From assembly GCF_014204415.1 (NCBI RefSeq), contig NZ_JACHLE010000001.1, forward strand, positions 1,550,001 through 1,614,000: 64,000 nt of DNA, read 5' to 3'. Every line of letters begins with the position of its first letter. Positions within the stretch are counted from its first letter, which is position 1. A program made the position numbers and the translations under genes. Positions 52,632-60,366 of this stretch are shown piece by piece. The stretch is from Chryseobacterium defluvii. GTDB taxonomy: Bacteria > Bacteroidota > Bacteroidia > Flavobacteriales > Weeksellaceae. The notes under the pieces were generated by a model, which saw only the letters and a list, made by a program, of their open reading frames with translations, was not told where the DNA came from and searched no databases.

Positions 52632-52670
52632 AATGAATGAGTCAATTTCCCGTATTACTCATTATTCATT
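52632..52670 (-). promoter_or_regulatory. Imperfect hairpin in the 5' leader of the oxidoreductase gene
   Basis: AATGAATGAGT (52632-52642) can pair with ACTCATTATTCATT (52657-52670) allowing a small bulge. It lies in the roughly 95-base leader. It may be a regulatory leader or a dispersed repeat. Confidence 0.3.
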
Positions 52671-52696
52671 GCCTATTACTTATTTTATATGATGGA

Positions 52697-52704
52697 CAAA
52701 GTTA
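52697..52704 (-). promoter_or_regulatory. Promoter -7 element of the oxidoreductase gene
   Basis: The minus strand reads TAACTTTG, an exact TAnnTTTG match. A TTG lies 22 bases upstream inside the palindrome at 52722. Confidence 0.5.
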
Positions 52705-52721
52705 AAACAAATTCTCACTAA

Positions 52722-52736
52722 TGCGACAATATCGCA
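52722..52736. promoter_or_regulatory. Candidate operator of the Fur-family regulator
   Basis: TGCGA-CAATA-TCGCA is a 5-5-5 palindrome lying between the two divergent promoters, 12 bases upstream of the fur-family -7 element and 18 bases upstream of the oxidoreductase -7 element. It is well placed to control both. Confidence 0.5.
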
Positions 52737-52747
52737 ATAATAATTTT

Positions 52748-52755
52748 TATCTTTG
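52748..52755 (+). promoter_or_regulatory. Promoter -7 element of the Fur-family gene, suggesting a leaderless mRNA
   Basis: TATCTTTG ends four bases before the A of the ATG at 52759, so transcription should start at the start codon itself. Confidence 0.5.
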
Positions 52756-52758
52756 CAT

Positions 52759-53133
52759 ATGGCCAAAAGGAATACAAAAGCAAAACAGCTGATCTTAGAC
52801 TCTTTAAAAAACACAAGATCGGCAATCAGTCAGGAAGTTCTGCAGAAAGAATTGGGTGAAACGGTAGACAGGGCTACCATTTACAGGGTTTTAAACAGTT
52901 TCTGTGAAGACGGCATAATTCATAAAATATTGAGCGATGACGGAAAATATTATTTTGCCGTTTGTATGAATTGTTCTGAAAAAGCCCACAAGCACAATCA
53001 TTTTCATTTCAGATGCTTACAGTGCGGAAAAATTGAATGCCTTCCCAATGAGATAGAGGTTAAGCTGCCGGAAGGTTACAGGTCCGTTAATTTCAACGGA
53101 TTTATTTCCGGGTATTGCTCAGGCTGTTCATAA
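52759..53133 (+). CDS. Fur-family transcriptional regulator
   Basis: The 124-residue protein has a winged-helix DNA-binding domain (residues 1-75; ISQEVLQKELGETVDRATIYRVLNSFCEDGIIHKI) and a dimerisation domain with the metal-ligand cluster HKHNHFHFRCLQCG, plus the structural zinc pair CSGCS at the end. An extra CMNC lies just before the His cluster. It could be a Zur, PerR or Fur type; the sequence does not settle the metal. The divergent flavoprotein gene and the palindrome suggest redox-linked or metal-linked local control. The ATG at 52759 is used. Confidence 0.85.
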   Translation: MAKRNTKAKQLILDSLKNTRSAISQEVLQKELGETVDRATIYRVLNSFCEDGIIHKILSDDGKYYFAVCMNCSEKAHKHNHFHFRCLQCGKIECLPNEIEVKLPEGYRSVNFNGFISGYCSGCS

Positions 53134-53139
53134 TTTTAC

Positions 53140-53892
53140 TTATTCTCTGAATAGTTTTATCGTATAATCCAGAAGTTCCGTTCCTCCGGTCTTACCATGC
53201 CCCGGAATAATGATCTTAGCTTCCGGATAGGCTTTTTTCACCTTTTCCACGGTTGCCGGCCATGCATTTACATTGGCATCTTCAAGGTTTCCTTTGGAAG
53301 CTCCGGCCTCTTTGATCAGGCATCCGCCAAACATCGCATTCTCAACAGGAAAATATCCTACCACATTATCTTTCGTATGTCCTTCTCCGTAAAATGTGGC
53401 ATATACCTTTTGCTTTCCTACATTGAGTGTCAAAGCATCGTCGAAGCCGTGATCCGGTACATTGAAGCCTTTTTCCTTGGCAAAACCGATCGTTTTGTTG
53501 CTGGCATAGGACGGAATCTTATTCTTACTGAATTCTTTCAGTCCTCCTACACAGTCTTCATGAAAATGGGTCGGAATAACCGCATTTATTTTAGAATGCA
53601 GGTTATTTTTAATCCATGAAATCAATTCCCCGGAACTCTTATCATCTACCGGAGTATCAAAAATTACGGTCTCATTCCCGTCTTTTACAATCATTCCGTT
53701 GCAGGGAACTTTCCCGAATGTTTCGGAATTAAAATAGGAAATATGCTGGTAAACATTCTTTGAAAGCTGTGTAATGATAAGGTCATCTGACTGATACAGG
53801 ATTTTGCCATCTCCCGCAGCGGATTTCTGAGAATTACAGCTTAAAATAAACAGGACTGATAATAGAAACAGAAATTTGGATACTGACTTCAT
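53140..53892 (-). CDS. Subclass B1 metallo-beta-lactamase, lipoprotein form
   Basis: The 250-residue protein has a lipoprotein signal peptide (LFILSC, Cys19). The metallo-beta-lactamase fold follows with all B1 ligands: His109, His111 and Asp113 in PTHFHEDCVGG, His172 in GEGHTKDN, Cys191 in GGCLIKE and His232 in PGHG. Cysteine at the third site is diagnostic of subclass B1. These zinc enzymes hydrolyse beta-lactams, often including carbapenems, but the spectrum here cannot be inferred. Chryseobacterium species carry intrinsic chromosomal B1 enzymes, which fits the neighbourhood of housekeeping genes and the lack of mobile elements. Lipidation would anchor it to a membrane, as in NDM. Confidence 0.88.
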   Translation of the reverse strand: MKSVSKFLFLLSVLFILSCNSQKSAAGDGKILYQSDDLIITQLSKNVYQHISYFNSETFGKVPCNGMIVKDGNETVIFDTPVDDKSSGELISWIKNNLHSKINAVIPTHFHEDCVGGLKEFSKNKIPSYASNKTIGFAKEKGFNVPDHGFDDALTLNVGKQKVYATFYGEGHTKDNVVGYFPVENAMFGGCLIKEAGASKGNLEDANVNAWPATVEKVKKAYPEAKIIIPGHGKTGGTELLDYTIKLFRE

Positions 53893-53968
53893 ATAGATTT
53901 TTTATCTGTAACGAAAGTATAGAATCTTTCAAAAAAAATCGCAATATAAGAGAGTTAATAAAGTGTTA

Positions 53969-53990
53969 AGATTCCTTCTAAATGATACAA
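53969..53990. repeat. Half copy of the dispersed repeat end
   Basis: AAGATTCCTTCTAAATGATACA resembles the end of the element at 10931-11006 (AAGATTCCTGCGGAATGACA). It lies in the spacer upstream of the beta-lactamase gene. Confidence 0.3.
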
Positions 53991-54009
53991 GTGTATTTTT
54001 AAAATATAA

Positions 54010-54047
54010 TTCAATAAAAAATCCCGGGAAAACAAACTCCCGGGATC
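54010..54047 (-). terminator. Terminator of the MacAB-like operon
   Basis: ATCCCGGGA (54021-54029) is the exact inverse of TCCCGGGAT (54038-54046), with an 8-base loop and a T-run on the minus strand, 25 bases after the stop of the adaptor gene. Confidence 0.9.
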
Positions 54048-54071
54048 CAGATTAATTATAGTTTTAGTTTA

Positions 54072-55271
54072 TTATTTTTTCTTTTCTTTGAGCTCTTCCT
54101 TATCTTTATCAGATGGATTCCATACTTTCACTTCGGAGTCTTTGGTAATTCCCGATCCCGGAAGGATCTGTACATTGATCCCGTCACTGGCTCCTAATTT
54201 CACATATACTTTTTTAAATTTCCCATCCTGCTGTTTTACTTCAACAAAAGGCTTATCTTTTCCGTTGCTTTTCTCATACTGGACAAGAGACTCATCCAGC
54301 AGCAAAGCGTTTTTCTGGGAAGTCAGCACAATTTCCCCGTTAGCGGAGAATCCTGCTCTGATGTATTCATTATTCGGGTTATAAACATTCCCTTCCACAG
54401 GGAATTTTATGGTCCCGTTATTATCTTTTCCTTTAGGCGCGATCATGGTCAGCTTTCCCGGGAAAGTTTTGTTCTGTAAAGCACCGATCACGATATTCAT
54501 ATCCATTCCCTGCTTCAATTTCCCTGCCTGGGCTTCATCTATCTCACCCTGGAAAATCAATGAATTAAGGTCGGCGATAGAACAAATAGTAGTTCCTGCA
54601 TTGAAAGAGTTGGCCTCAATCACTTGGCTTCCTACTTTTACAGGCACTTCAAGAACGGTTCCCGAAGCCTTGGAACGGATCTGGGTGGTTGCTAAACCCT
54701 GTAATTCAGGAGTTGCTCCTGTTTTTACGATCTGTAACCTTTTTTGTGCTGTCACTAATTGCTGTCCTGCATTTTTAACGGCCTGTTGCGTTGAGAACAA
54801 TTGTTGCTGGGAGTTCAGGTACTCCTGTTTGGAGATCACTCCCTGACTGTATAGTTTTTGCTGCATGGCAAACTGCTTCTGCATATTATCCACATTCATC
54901 CTGGCATTGCTGATCTGAAGCTGGGCATTCTGAACATCCTGCTGGGCATTGTTTACTTCGGCAACATTCGGGATGATCTTTACAGTAGCGATCAGCTGTC
55001 CTGCGGTTACCTTATCTCCTTCATCTACCAGAATCTTATCAATGATCCCTGCAATATTGGGCTTAATCTCAATTTCTTCTTTAGGAATGATTTTTCCTGT
55101 GGCCATCACCTTATCATCCATATTCTGAATGGTAGGTTTCCGGGTAAGGAAAGCTTCACTTTCTTTAGAATTGGACTTGATAAGATATCCGACCCCTGAG
55201 AATAATGCCACTACAAATAAAAGCCCCAAGAGTATGTAAACGGCCTTTTTCCAAGTGAATTTCTTTTTCAT
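54072..55271 (-). CDS. macA: Periplasmic adaptor subunit (MacA/HlyD family)
   Basis: The 399-residue protein has one N-terminal transmembrane anchor (residues 8-30), a lipoyl-like segment (MATGKIIPKEEIEIKPNIAGIIDKILVDEGDKVTAGQLIATV), a long Gln-rich coiled coil (about 100-180: NNAQQDVQNAQLQISNARMN), the second lipoyl half (SKASGTVLEVPVKVGSQVIE) and beta-barrel domains. This is the membrane-fusion-protein layout of MacA. It bridges the ABC pump and an outer-membrane channel. It is the last gene of the four-gene operon. Confidence 0.87.
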   Translation of the reverse strand: MKKKFTWKKAVYILLGLLFVVALFSGVGYLIKSNSKESEAFLTRKPTIQNMDDKVMATGKIIPKEEIEIKPNIAGIIDKILVDEGDKVTAGQLIATVKIIPNVAEVNNAQQDVQNAQLQISNARMNVDNMQKQFAMQQKLYSQGVISKQEYLNSQQQLFSTQQAVKNAGQQLVTAQKRLQIVKTGATPELQGLATTQIRSKASGTVLEVPVKVGSQVIEANSFNAGTTICSIADLNSLIFQGEIDEAQAGKLKQGMDMNIVIGALQNKTFPGKLTMIAPKGKDNNGTIKFPVEGNVYNPNNEYIRAGFSANGEIVLTSQKNALLLDESLVQYEKSNGKDKPFVEVKQQDGKFKKVYVKLGASDGINVQILPGSGITKDSEVKVWNPSDKDKEELKEKKK

Positions 55272-55361
55272 ATATCTAGTTTATTTTTTTATTTAAATGA
55301 TTGAAGTATTGAATGATTTAAAAATTAAAACTCATAATCATCAACTCAAAACTTATAACTT

Positions 55362-56630
55362 TTACTCTGTCCTTAATGCCTCGATCGGGCGTATCTTCAC
55401 CGCCCTTTGTGCCGGGATCATCCCGATAATAAGCCCCAACAGCACCATTACTGACATCGCCGCAAAAACATTCCCGTAGTTGACCGTAGGATTGTAAAAC
55501 GGGAACGAGTCCTGATTCTGTGTCGCTGCACTCAGGATCATCAGGACAAAAATCCCAAAAATAAATCCGAGCAATCCGGAAGAGAGGGTGATCACCACAC
55601 TTTCCAGCAGGATCTGGTTCCTTACTTCTGCGGGTTTTGCCCCCAGAGCCCTTCTGATACCGATTTCTTTGGTTCTTTCTTTTACGGTGATCAATAAAAT
55701 GTTTGAAATGGCAATTACGCCCGCAAGGATGGTCAACGTTCCCACAATAATGGTGAGAAGCTGCATTCCGCTTAAAAATCCGGTCAGCTTTCCGAATTCT
55801 TTTCCGAGGTTGAAAGTTCCGAAGGCATTGGTATCTTCCGGTGAAACTTTATTTTTGGTTTTAAGCTCAGCCTTTACTTTATCCTCCACTACATTCAGAT
55901 CTGCAGTAGGTTTCCCTACCACTGCAAAGAATCCTACCTTGTCTCCGTTATTATACATTTTGGTAAATGTGGAAAGAGGAATAAAAACGGTCTGATCACT
56001 TTCCATTCCGCCTCCTTTTTTCACCCTGAAAACTCCGATCACATTAAAGAAAATTCCTTTTATATTGATTGATTTACCGATCGGGTTTTCATTCTTTTTG
56101 GAATCAAAGAAGTTTTTATATACTTCTTCTCCGATCACGGCTACATTTTTATTCATTGAAATATCCGCATCATTCAGATATCTTCCGAAGATCAGTTTTT
56201 TCTCCGAAATCTTGTTTCCTATAGGGTAATCTCCGTTCAGGGTATAGGTTGCAGATTTTCCGTTCCTGGACATCTGCTCTCCCGGGCTCCCGAAGTTTCC
56301 TCTGGAATTCTGAGGAGAAATGTAATCTATTTCCGGGATTTTCCGTTTCAGAAGCTCCATATCGCTCAAATGCAGGTCCATCTGCCTTCCTTTTGGAAAT
56401 CCTTCATACGGAATGGAGGTATTCTGAGCCCAAAGGAAAATGGAATTCGTAGCAAAACCGGAAAACAGCTTATCAAAACCGTTCTCCATTCCTTTGGCAG
56501 CTCCAAGCAGACTTACATAAAGGAACATCCCCCAGCCTACGCCTATCATGGTAAGGAATGTCCGAAGCTTATTATTCCTTAATGAATAATAAATTTCCTG
56601 CCAGGTATCTTTTTTAAATATGATGTTCAC
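55362..56630 (-). CDS. MacB-like ABC transporter permease, second copy
   Basis: The 422-residue protein has the MacB layout: one N-terminal helix (LRTFLTMIGVGWGMFLYVSL), a large periplasmic MacB_PCD domain (about 60-270) and a three-helix FtsX domain with ILLITVKERTKEIGIRRALGAKPAEVRNQILLESV. A GTG at 56630 is the likely start, since the longer frame would extend into a repeat-like spacer. The end PAQRAVKIRPIEALRTE matches the neighbouring permease. The two may form a heterodimer with the ATPase encoded at 58042. Confidence 0.82.
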   Translation of the reverse strand: MNIIFKKDTWQEIYYSLRNNKLRTFLTMIGVGWGMFLYVSLLGAAKGMENGFDKLFSGFATNSIFLWAQNTSIPYEGFPKGRQMDLHLSDMELLKRKIPEIDYISPQNSRGNFGSPGEQMSRNGKSATYTLNGDYPIGNKISEKKLIFGRYLNDADISMNKNVAVIGEEVYKNFFDSKKNENPIGKSINIKGIFFNVIGVFRVKKGGGMESDQTVFIPLSTFTKMYNNGDKVGFFAVVGKPTADLNVVEDKVKAELKTKNKVSPEDTNAFGTFNLGKEFGKLTGFLSGMQLLTIIVGTLTILAGVIAISNILLITVKERTKEIGIRRALGAKPAEVRNQILLESVVITLSSGLLGFIFGIFVLMILSAATQNQDSFPFYNPTVNYGNVFAAMSVMVLLGLIIGMIPAQRAVKIRPIEALRTE

Positions 56631-56716
56631 TTCTCTTAAATTATAAGTTATAAATGATAATTGATCGTTAATTATTAACTCAATTTTCAAATTCTCTCAT
56701 TACCACATTTTCAAAT

Positions 56717-57946
56717 TTATTCTACTCTTAATGCTTCTATCGGTTTAATTTTCGAAGCCCTGTAAGCCGGAACAAACCCTGCGATCAGCCCGGAACAGAC
56801 CAAAGCTATGAAAGCAGCAAAAATAGCTCCCCAACCCACATTAGGGTCTTTTATAAAAAATTCTTCCAGGCTGTCTCCTATTAAACTGAGTGCCAATACG
56901 CCCAGTCCTACTCCTACGAATCCTGAAACAACCGTAATCAGAACACTTTCCTGAACGATAAGGGCTACAATACTTTTCGGTTTAGCTCCTATAGCCTTTC
57001 TTACTCCTATCTCCTGGGTTCTTTCTTTTACAATATACACCATAATATTACTGATCCCGATAATCCCCGCCAACAGAGTCCCAAGACCAATGAATGATAC
57101 AATGGCAGTAATAACAGCCAAAAACATAAAGGTTTCATTCATATTCTGGGCATTGTTCCATACACGGACTCCGTTTTCATCATCCGGCGAGACATTTTTT
57201 CTGGATTTTAATCTGTTTTTCAGCTCATCCCCATATTTTATGGCCTCCTGCGGGGTCAGTTTTTCGTTATAGGCAATATATACCGTACTTACCGTATCAG
57301 AACCCTTTTTCATTTGCTGCAGGGTGGTGATAGGAATTGTGATATGTCTTTCATCCCAGTCACCCCCGTCATCCGAAAACACTCCCACAACTTTAAACAT
57401 GGTTCCGTTGATATTCAAGTCTTTTCCTATCGGGCTTCCGTTCTTGATCAGATCCCTCTGTACCATTCTCCCTATCACTGCCACATTCTGCTTTCTTTCC
57501 AGATCAGTTGGGGTAAGGTAACGTCCTTCGAGCAGTTTTCTGTTCTCGATGAATTTTTCTTCAGGACCAGCGCCATTAATCTGATAGCTGCCACTTTCTT
57601 TTCCATACTTTACGAGTAAACCGGATTGGTATCTCGGGGTAGAATAGCCTACTTTTTCTTTATCCAGATTCACCAGGAAGTCATAGTCTTCATTGTTCAT
57701 ACTGACATCCCTGTCACTTTGAAGACCATTATATGCGATGGTAGTTCTTCCCGTAAATATAGAGATCAGATTCTGGGCATCTCTTGCGAAACCTGCCGTA
57801 AAAGCATTCTGCAATCCTTTACCGATCCCGAAAAGAACAATAAAAATGAATAAACCCAAAGCTACCGTAAACCCTGAAAGCACCGTCCGCAATACATTAC
57901 TGCGGATAGAACTGAATATTTCCTGCCAACGATCAAGGTCAAACAT
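56717..57946 (-). CDS. MacB-like ABC transporter permease, first copy
   Basis: The 409-residue protein has the same architecture as the permease encoded at 55362: FDLDRWQEIFSSIRSNVLRTVLSGF, a periplasmic MacB_PCD domain, and an FtsX domain with IMVYIVKERTQEIGVRKAIGAKPKSI, ending PAYRASKIKPIEALRVE. The paired paralogues with a single ATPase resemble other Bacteroidota MacB-type exporters. The substrate (macrolide, lipid or peptide) is unknown. Confidence 0.84.
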   Translation of the reverse strand: MFDLDRWQEIFSSIRSNVLRTVLSGFTVALGLFIFIVLFGIGKGLQNAFTAGFARDAQNLISIFTGRTTIAYNGLQSDRDVSMNNEDYDFLVNLDKEKVGYSTPRYQSGLLVKYGKESGSYQINGAGPEEKFIENRKLLEGRYLTPTDLERKQNVAVIGRMVQRDLIKNGSPIGKDLNINGTMFKVVGVFSDDGGDWDERHITIPITTLQQMKKGSDTVSTVYIAYNEKLTPQEAIKYGDELKNRLKSRKNVSPDDENGVRVWNNAQNMNETFMFLAVITAIVSFIGLGTLLAGIIGISNIMVYIVKERTQEIGVRKAIGAKPKSIVALIVQESVLITVVSGFVGVGLGVLALSLIGDSLEEFFIKDPNVGWGAIFAAFIALVCSGLIAGFVPAYRASKIKPIEALRVE

Positions 57947-58041
57947 AGTTTTCTAATATTAAATATTAAAAGATTGAAAAAATTCAAAGATTAAAACCTC
58001 CCTAAATTTTCAAATGATTTCATTTTCAAATTCTCAAATTC

Positions 58042-58731
58042 TTACAAAACCACCTGCTTTATAAATTCATCACTTTCTATAATCCCGTCTTTCAAAACGA
58101 CATTCCTTTTTGTTTGTGCTGCCACATCAGGCTCGTGGGTCACGACAATGATAGTTTTTCCTTCATTATTGATCTGTTGAAGGAGTTTCATGATATCATG
58201 GGTTGTTTTGGAGTCTAATGCTCCGGTAGGCTCATCCGCAAGAACGATCTTAGGATTTGTGATCAGCGCTCTTGCAATAGCTACCCTTTGTTTCTGGCCT
58301 CCGGAAAGCTCATTCGGAAGATGCCCCGCCCATTGGGCAAGCCCTACTTTTTCCAGATATTCCATTGCTTTCTGGTTGCGCTCTTTTCTCGGCACATTCT
58401 GATAATATAATGGGAGTGCCACATTTTCCAAAGCAGTTTTATATCCTATCAGGTTAAAAGACTGGAAAATAAAACCCAGAAACTGGCTTCTATACTCTGC
58501 TGCTTTTACTTCAGACAAATGCTCGATCGGCACATTGTCCAATTCATAGATCCCGGAATCCTTTTCATCCAGAATACCGATAATATTAAGAAGAGTTGAT
58601 TTTCCGGACCCCGAACTTCCCATGATGGAAACAAACTCGCCTTCATCAATATTGAGATTAATTCCCTTGAGAACGTGCAGCTTACTTTTCCCGGTATCGT
58701 ATGACTTATGTAAATCCTGAATTATTAACAT
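58042..58731 (-). CDS. MacB/LolD-like ABC transporter ATP-binding protein
   Basis: The 229-residue ATPase has Walker A GSSGSGKSTLLNIIG, the Q-loop segment FLGFIFQSFNLI, the signature LSGGQKQRVAIARAL, Walker B IVLADEPTGALD and the H-loop IIVVTHEP. The length fits the LolD/FtsE/MacB ATPase group. It is the first gene of the ATPase-permease-permease-adaptor operon. An outer-membrane TolC-like gene is not seen in the window. Confidence 0.87.
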   Translation of the reverse strand: MLIIQDLHKSYDTGKSKLHVLKGINLNIDEGEFVSIMGSSGSGKSTLLNIIGILDEKDSGIYELDNVPIEHLSEVKAAEYRSQFLGFIFQSFNLIGYKTALENVALPLYYQNVPRKERNQKAMEYLEKVGLAQWAGHLPNELSGGQKQRVAIARALITNPKIVLADEPTGALDSKTTHDIMKLLQQINNEGKTIIVVTHEPDVAAQTKRNVVLKDGIIESDEFIKQVVL

Positions 58732-58942
58732 TAAGTGATGTCTGTATTATATATCCAATAAGTAGAAAGTATGTCCGTTTTGTTACGGGGAATAAAAATT
58801 TCTTTAATTAAATTAATGTTTAATTATATAATCCTCTATTTATAATATTTTACGATATACCGTTTAACCATAACTCCTCAATTATATGCATTTTTCCATA
58901 ATAATTGTATTCAGGCCCATATCAGAGCAAGTTTCATGTAAA

Positions 58943-58951
58943 TGTGGAAAA
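58943..58951 (-). promoter_or_regulatory. Near-consensus DnaA box
   Basis: The minus strand reads TTTTCCACA, one base off TTATCCACA, about 70 bases upstream of the nrdB -7 element. Confidence 0.35.
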
Positions 58952-59012
58952 CTTTTGCTGTTAAAACTCAGCCAATTAGTGTTTAGCCCTTTCAAAATCA
59001 GTTCGGGTTTTC

Positions 59013-59020
59013 TAACTTTG
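59013..59020 (+). promoter_or_regulatory. Promoter -7 element of nrdB
   Basis: TAACTTTG is an exact TAnnTTTG match, 140 bases upstream of the nrdB ATG, leaving a long leader. Confidence 0.45.
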
Positions 59021-59114
59021 TGCTTGCACGCAACAAAAAATAAAAACACTTTTCTTGTGAAAAACTTTTAAGCTTAAGTTTCAACAAATCAGATTGTTAA
59101 TTGTTTTTTGAACT

Positions 59115-59123
59115 TTATCCACA
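59115..59123 (+). promoter_or_regulatory. Consensus DnaA box in the nrdB leader
   Basis: TTATCCACA matches the bacterial DnaA-box consensus exactly, 37 bases upstream of the nrdB ATG. In E. coli DnaA boxes regulate nrdAB, so the placement is suggestive. Confidence 0.45.
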
Positions 59124-59159
59124 TAGATCTAATTATTTAATTTTAAAGACATTTTTAGT

Positions 59160-60134
59160 ATGGGAATTTTTGATAAGAGAGTAAGTTACAAGCCATTTGA
59201 ATACCCTGAGGTCCTTCAGTTTGTAGAAGCCATCAACAAATCATTCTGGGTACATTCTGAAGTGGATTTTACTGCAGACGTTCAGGATTTTCATTCACAA
59301 CTGGAACCGCATGAGAAACATGCCGTAAAAAATGCACTTTTGGCCATTGCGCAGATCGAAGTATCCGTGAAGACATTTTGGGGGAATTTATACAATCACC
59401 TTCCGAAGCCTGAATTCAATGGACTGGGAGCCACTTTTGCAGAATGTGAATTCCGTCACTCTGAGGCCTATTCCCGTTTACTGGAAGTATTAGGATATAA
59501 CGAAGAGTTCCTGAATGTAGTGGAAATTCCTGCGGTAAAAAAGAGGATCGATTTCCTGTCAAATGTTCTTAAGCATGCGAATTCTGCAACTCCTAAAGAG
59601 TATGTTTCTTCTCTTTTATTATTCAGCATCCTGATCGAGAATGTATCGCTTTTCTCACAGTTTGCTATCATCCTTTCTTTCACAAGATTTAAGGGATATA
59701 TGAAAAATGTTTCTAATATCATTGCATGGACTTCCGTAGATGAACAGATCCACGCGAATGCGGGAATTTACCTGATCAATAAGATCCGTGAAGAACAACC
59801 CGGCTTATTGACTGATTCTGACATTGAGGATATCTACACTCTGGTAGATCAGTCTGTAGAACTGGAAGGCGAAATCTTGGACTGGATCTTCGAACTGGGA
59901 GAATTAAGCGTTTTCTCAAAAGAAGACTTGCTAAACTTCATGAAGTATCGTGTTGATGACAGCCTGAAGAAGATCAACATGAATACACGCTACAATGTTT
60001 CTCCTGAACAATACAGGCCGATGGTTTGGTTCGAGGAAGAGGTTTTTGCAAATTCTCTGGATGATTTCTTTGCTAAAAGACCGGTGGATTATACGAAGCA
60101 CGATAAGAGTATTACGGCGAACGATCTGTTTTAA
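59160..60134 (+). CDS. nrdB: Ribonucleotide-diphosphate reductase, beta subunit (class I)
   Basis: The 324-residue protein has the di-metal ligands of R2: Glu67 (AIAQIEVSV), Glu97 and His100 (ECEFRH), Glu160 (SILIEN), Glu195 and His198 (DEQIHA), plus the radical tyrosine position Tyr104 (HSEAY). The subunit generates the radical used by the alpha subunit to make deoxyribonucleotides. It is followed by a small gene and then nrdA, so the order is beta first. The C terminus ends in SITANDLF, likely the alpha-binding tail. Confidence 0.92.
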   Translation: MGIFDKRVSYKPFEYPEVLQFVEAINKSFWVHSEVDFTADVQDFHSQLEPHEKHAVKNALLAIAQIEVSVKTFWGNLYNHLPKPEFNGLGATFAECEFRHSEAYSRLLEVLGYNEEFLNVVEIPAVKKRIDFLSNVLKHANSATPKEYVSSLLLFSILIENVSLFSQFAIILSFTRFKGYMKNVSNIIAWTSVDEQIHANAGIYLINKIREEQPGLLTDSDIEDIYTLVDQSVELEGEILDWIFELGELSVFSKEDLLNFMKYRVDDSLKKINMNTRYNVSPEQYRPMVWFEEEVFANSLDDFFAKRPVDYTKHDKSITANDLF

Positions 60135-60147
60135 TTGAGTTGAGGAC

Positions 60148-60163
60148 GCGAGCGAAGCGAGCG
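60148..60163. repeat. 16-base mirror repeat (GCGAGCGAAGCGAGCG)
   Basis: The segment reads the same backwards on one strand, just after nrdB and next to the dispersed repeat at 60188. The function is unknown; it is unusually GC-rich for this genome. Confidence 0.4.
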
Positions 60164-60187
60164 TCAAAGCAGATAGTATTAGCGATG

Positions 60188-60340
60188 TGTCATGCTGAGC
60201 TTGCTGAAGCATCTCTTTTAAAACAAAGTTTAAACTTAATATCCTTAAAAACTTAACCAAAATTTTTAATGGTTAAAATTTAAAACATTAAGAAGCAATT
60301 GAGAAATCTAAGAAAGTTAAGAGATCCTTCAAAATAACAA
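60188..60340. repeat. Dispersed repeat element in the nrdB-nrdA interval
   Basis: It starts TGTCATGCTGAGCTTGCTGAAG and ends GAGATCCTTCAAAATAACA, echoing the start and end of the element at 10931-11006. It is noncoding and lies inside what is probably one transcript. Confidence 0.5.
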
Positions 60341-60366
60341 ACCAGCCGGAGGATAAAAAAGATAAC

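Larger units (their letters stand above)
58732..59159. other. Long leader region upstream of nrdB
   Basis: This 428-base spacer contains the nrdB promoter motif at 59013, a consensus DnaA box at 59115, an 8-of-9 DnaA-box match on the other strand at 58943, and an imperfect palindrome AAACTTTTAAGCTTAAGTTT near 59063. The part nearest the ABC operon (58740-58900) is AT-rich with nothing recognised. Confidence 0.6.

Noticed and set aside
53880..53960. Promoter of the beta-lactamase gene (TACTTTCG on the minus strand)
   Set aside because: It has one mismatch in the conserved TTTG and only a loose -33 element, so it is too weak to annotate.
56631..56690. N-terminal extension of the second MacB-like permease
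   Set aside because: The extension is read from a repeat-like spacer. The family start matches the GTG at 56630.
58115..58330. Plus-strand frames opposite the ABC ATPase and other long antisense frames
   Set aside because: They lie opposite well-supported genes, have no recognisable domains, and are explained by codon bias of the real frame.
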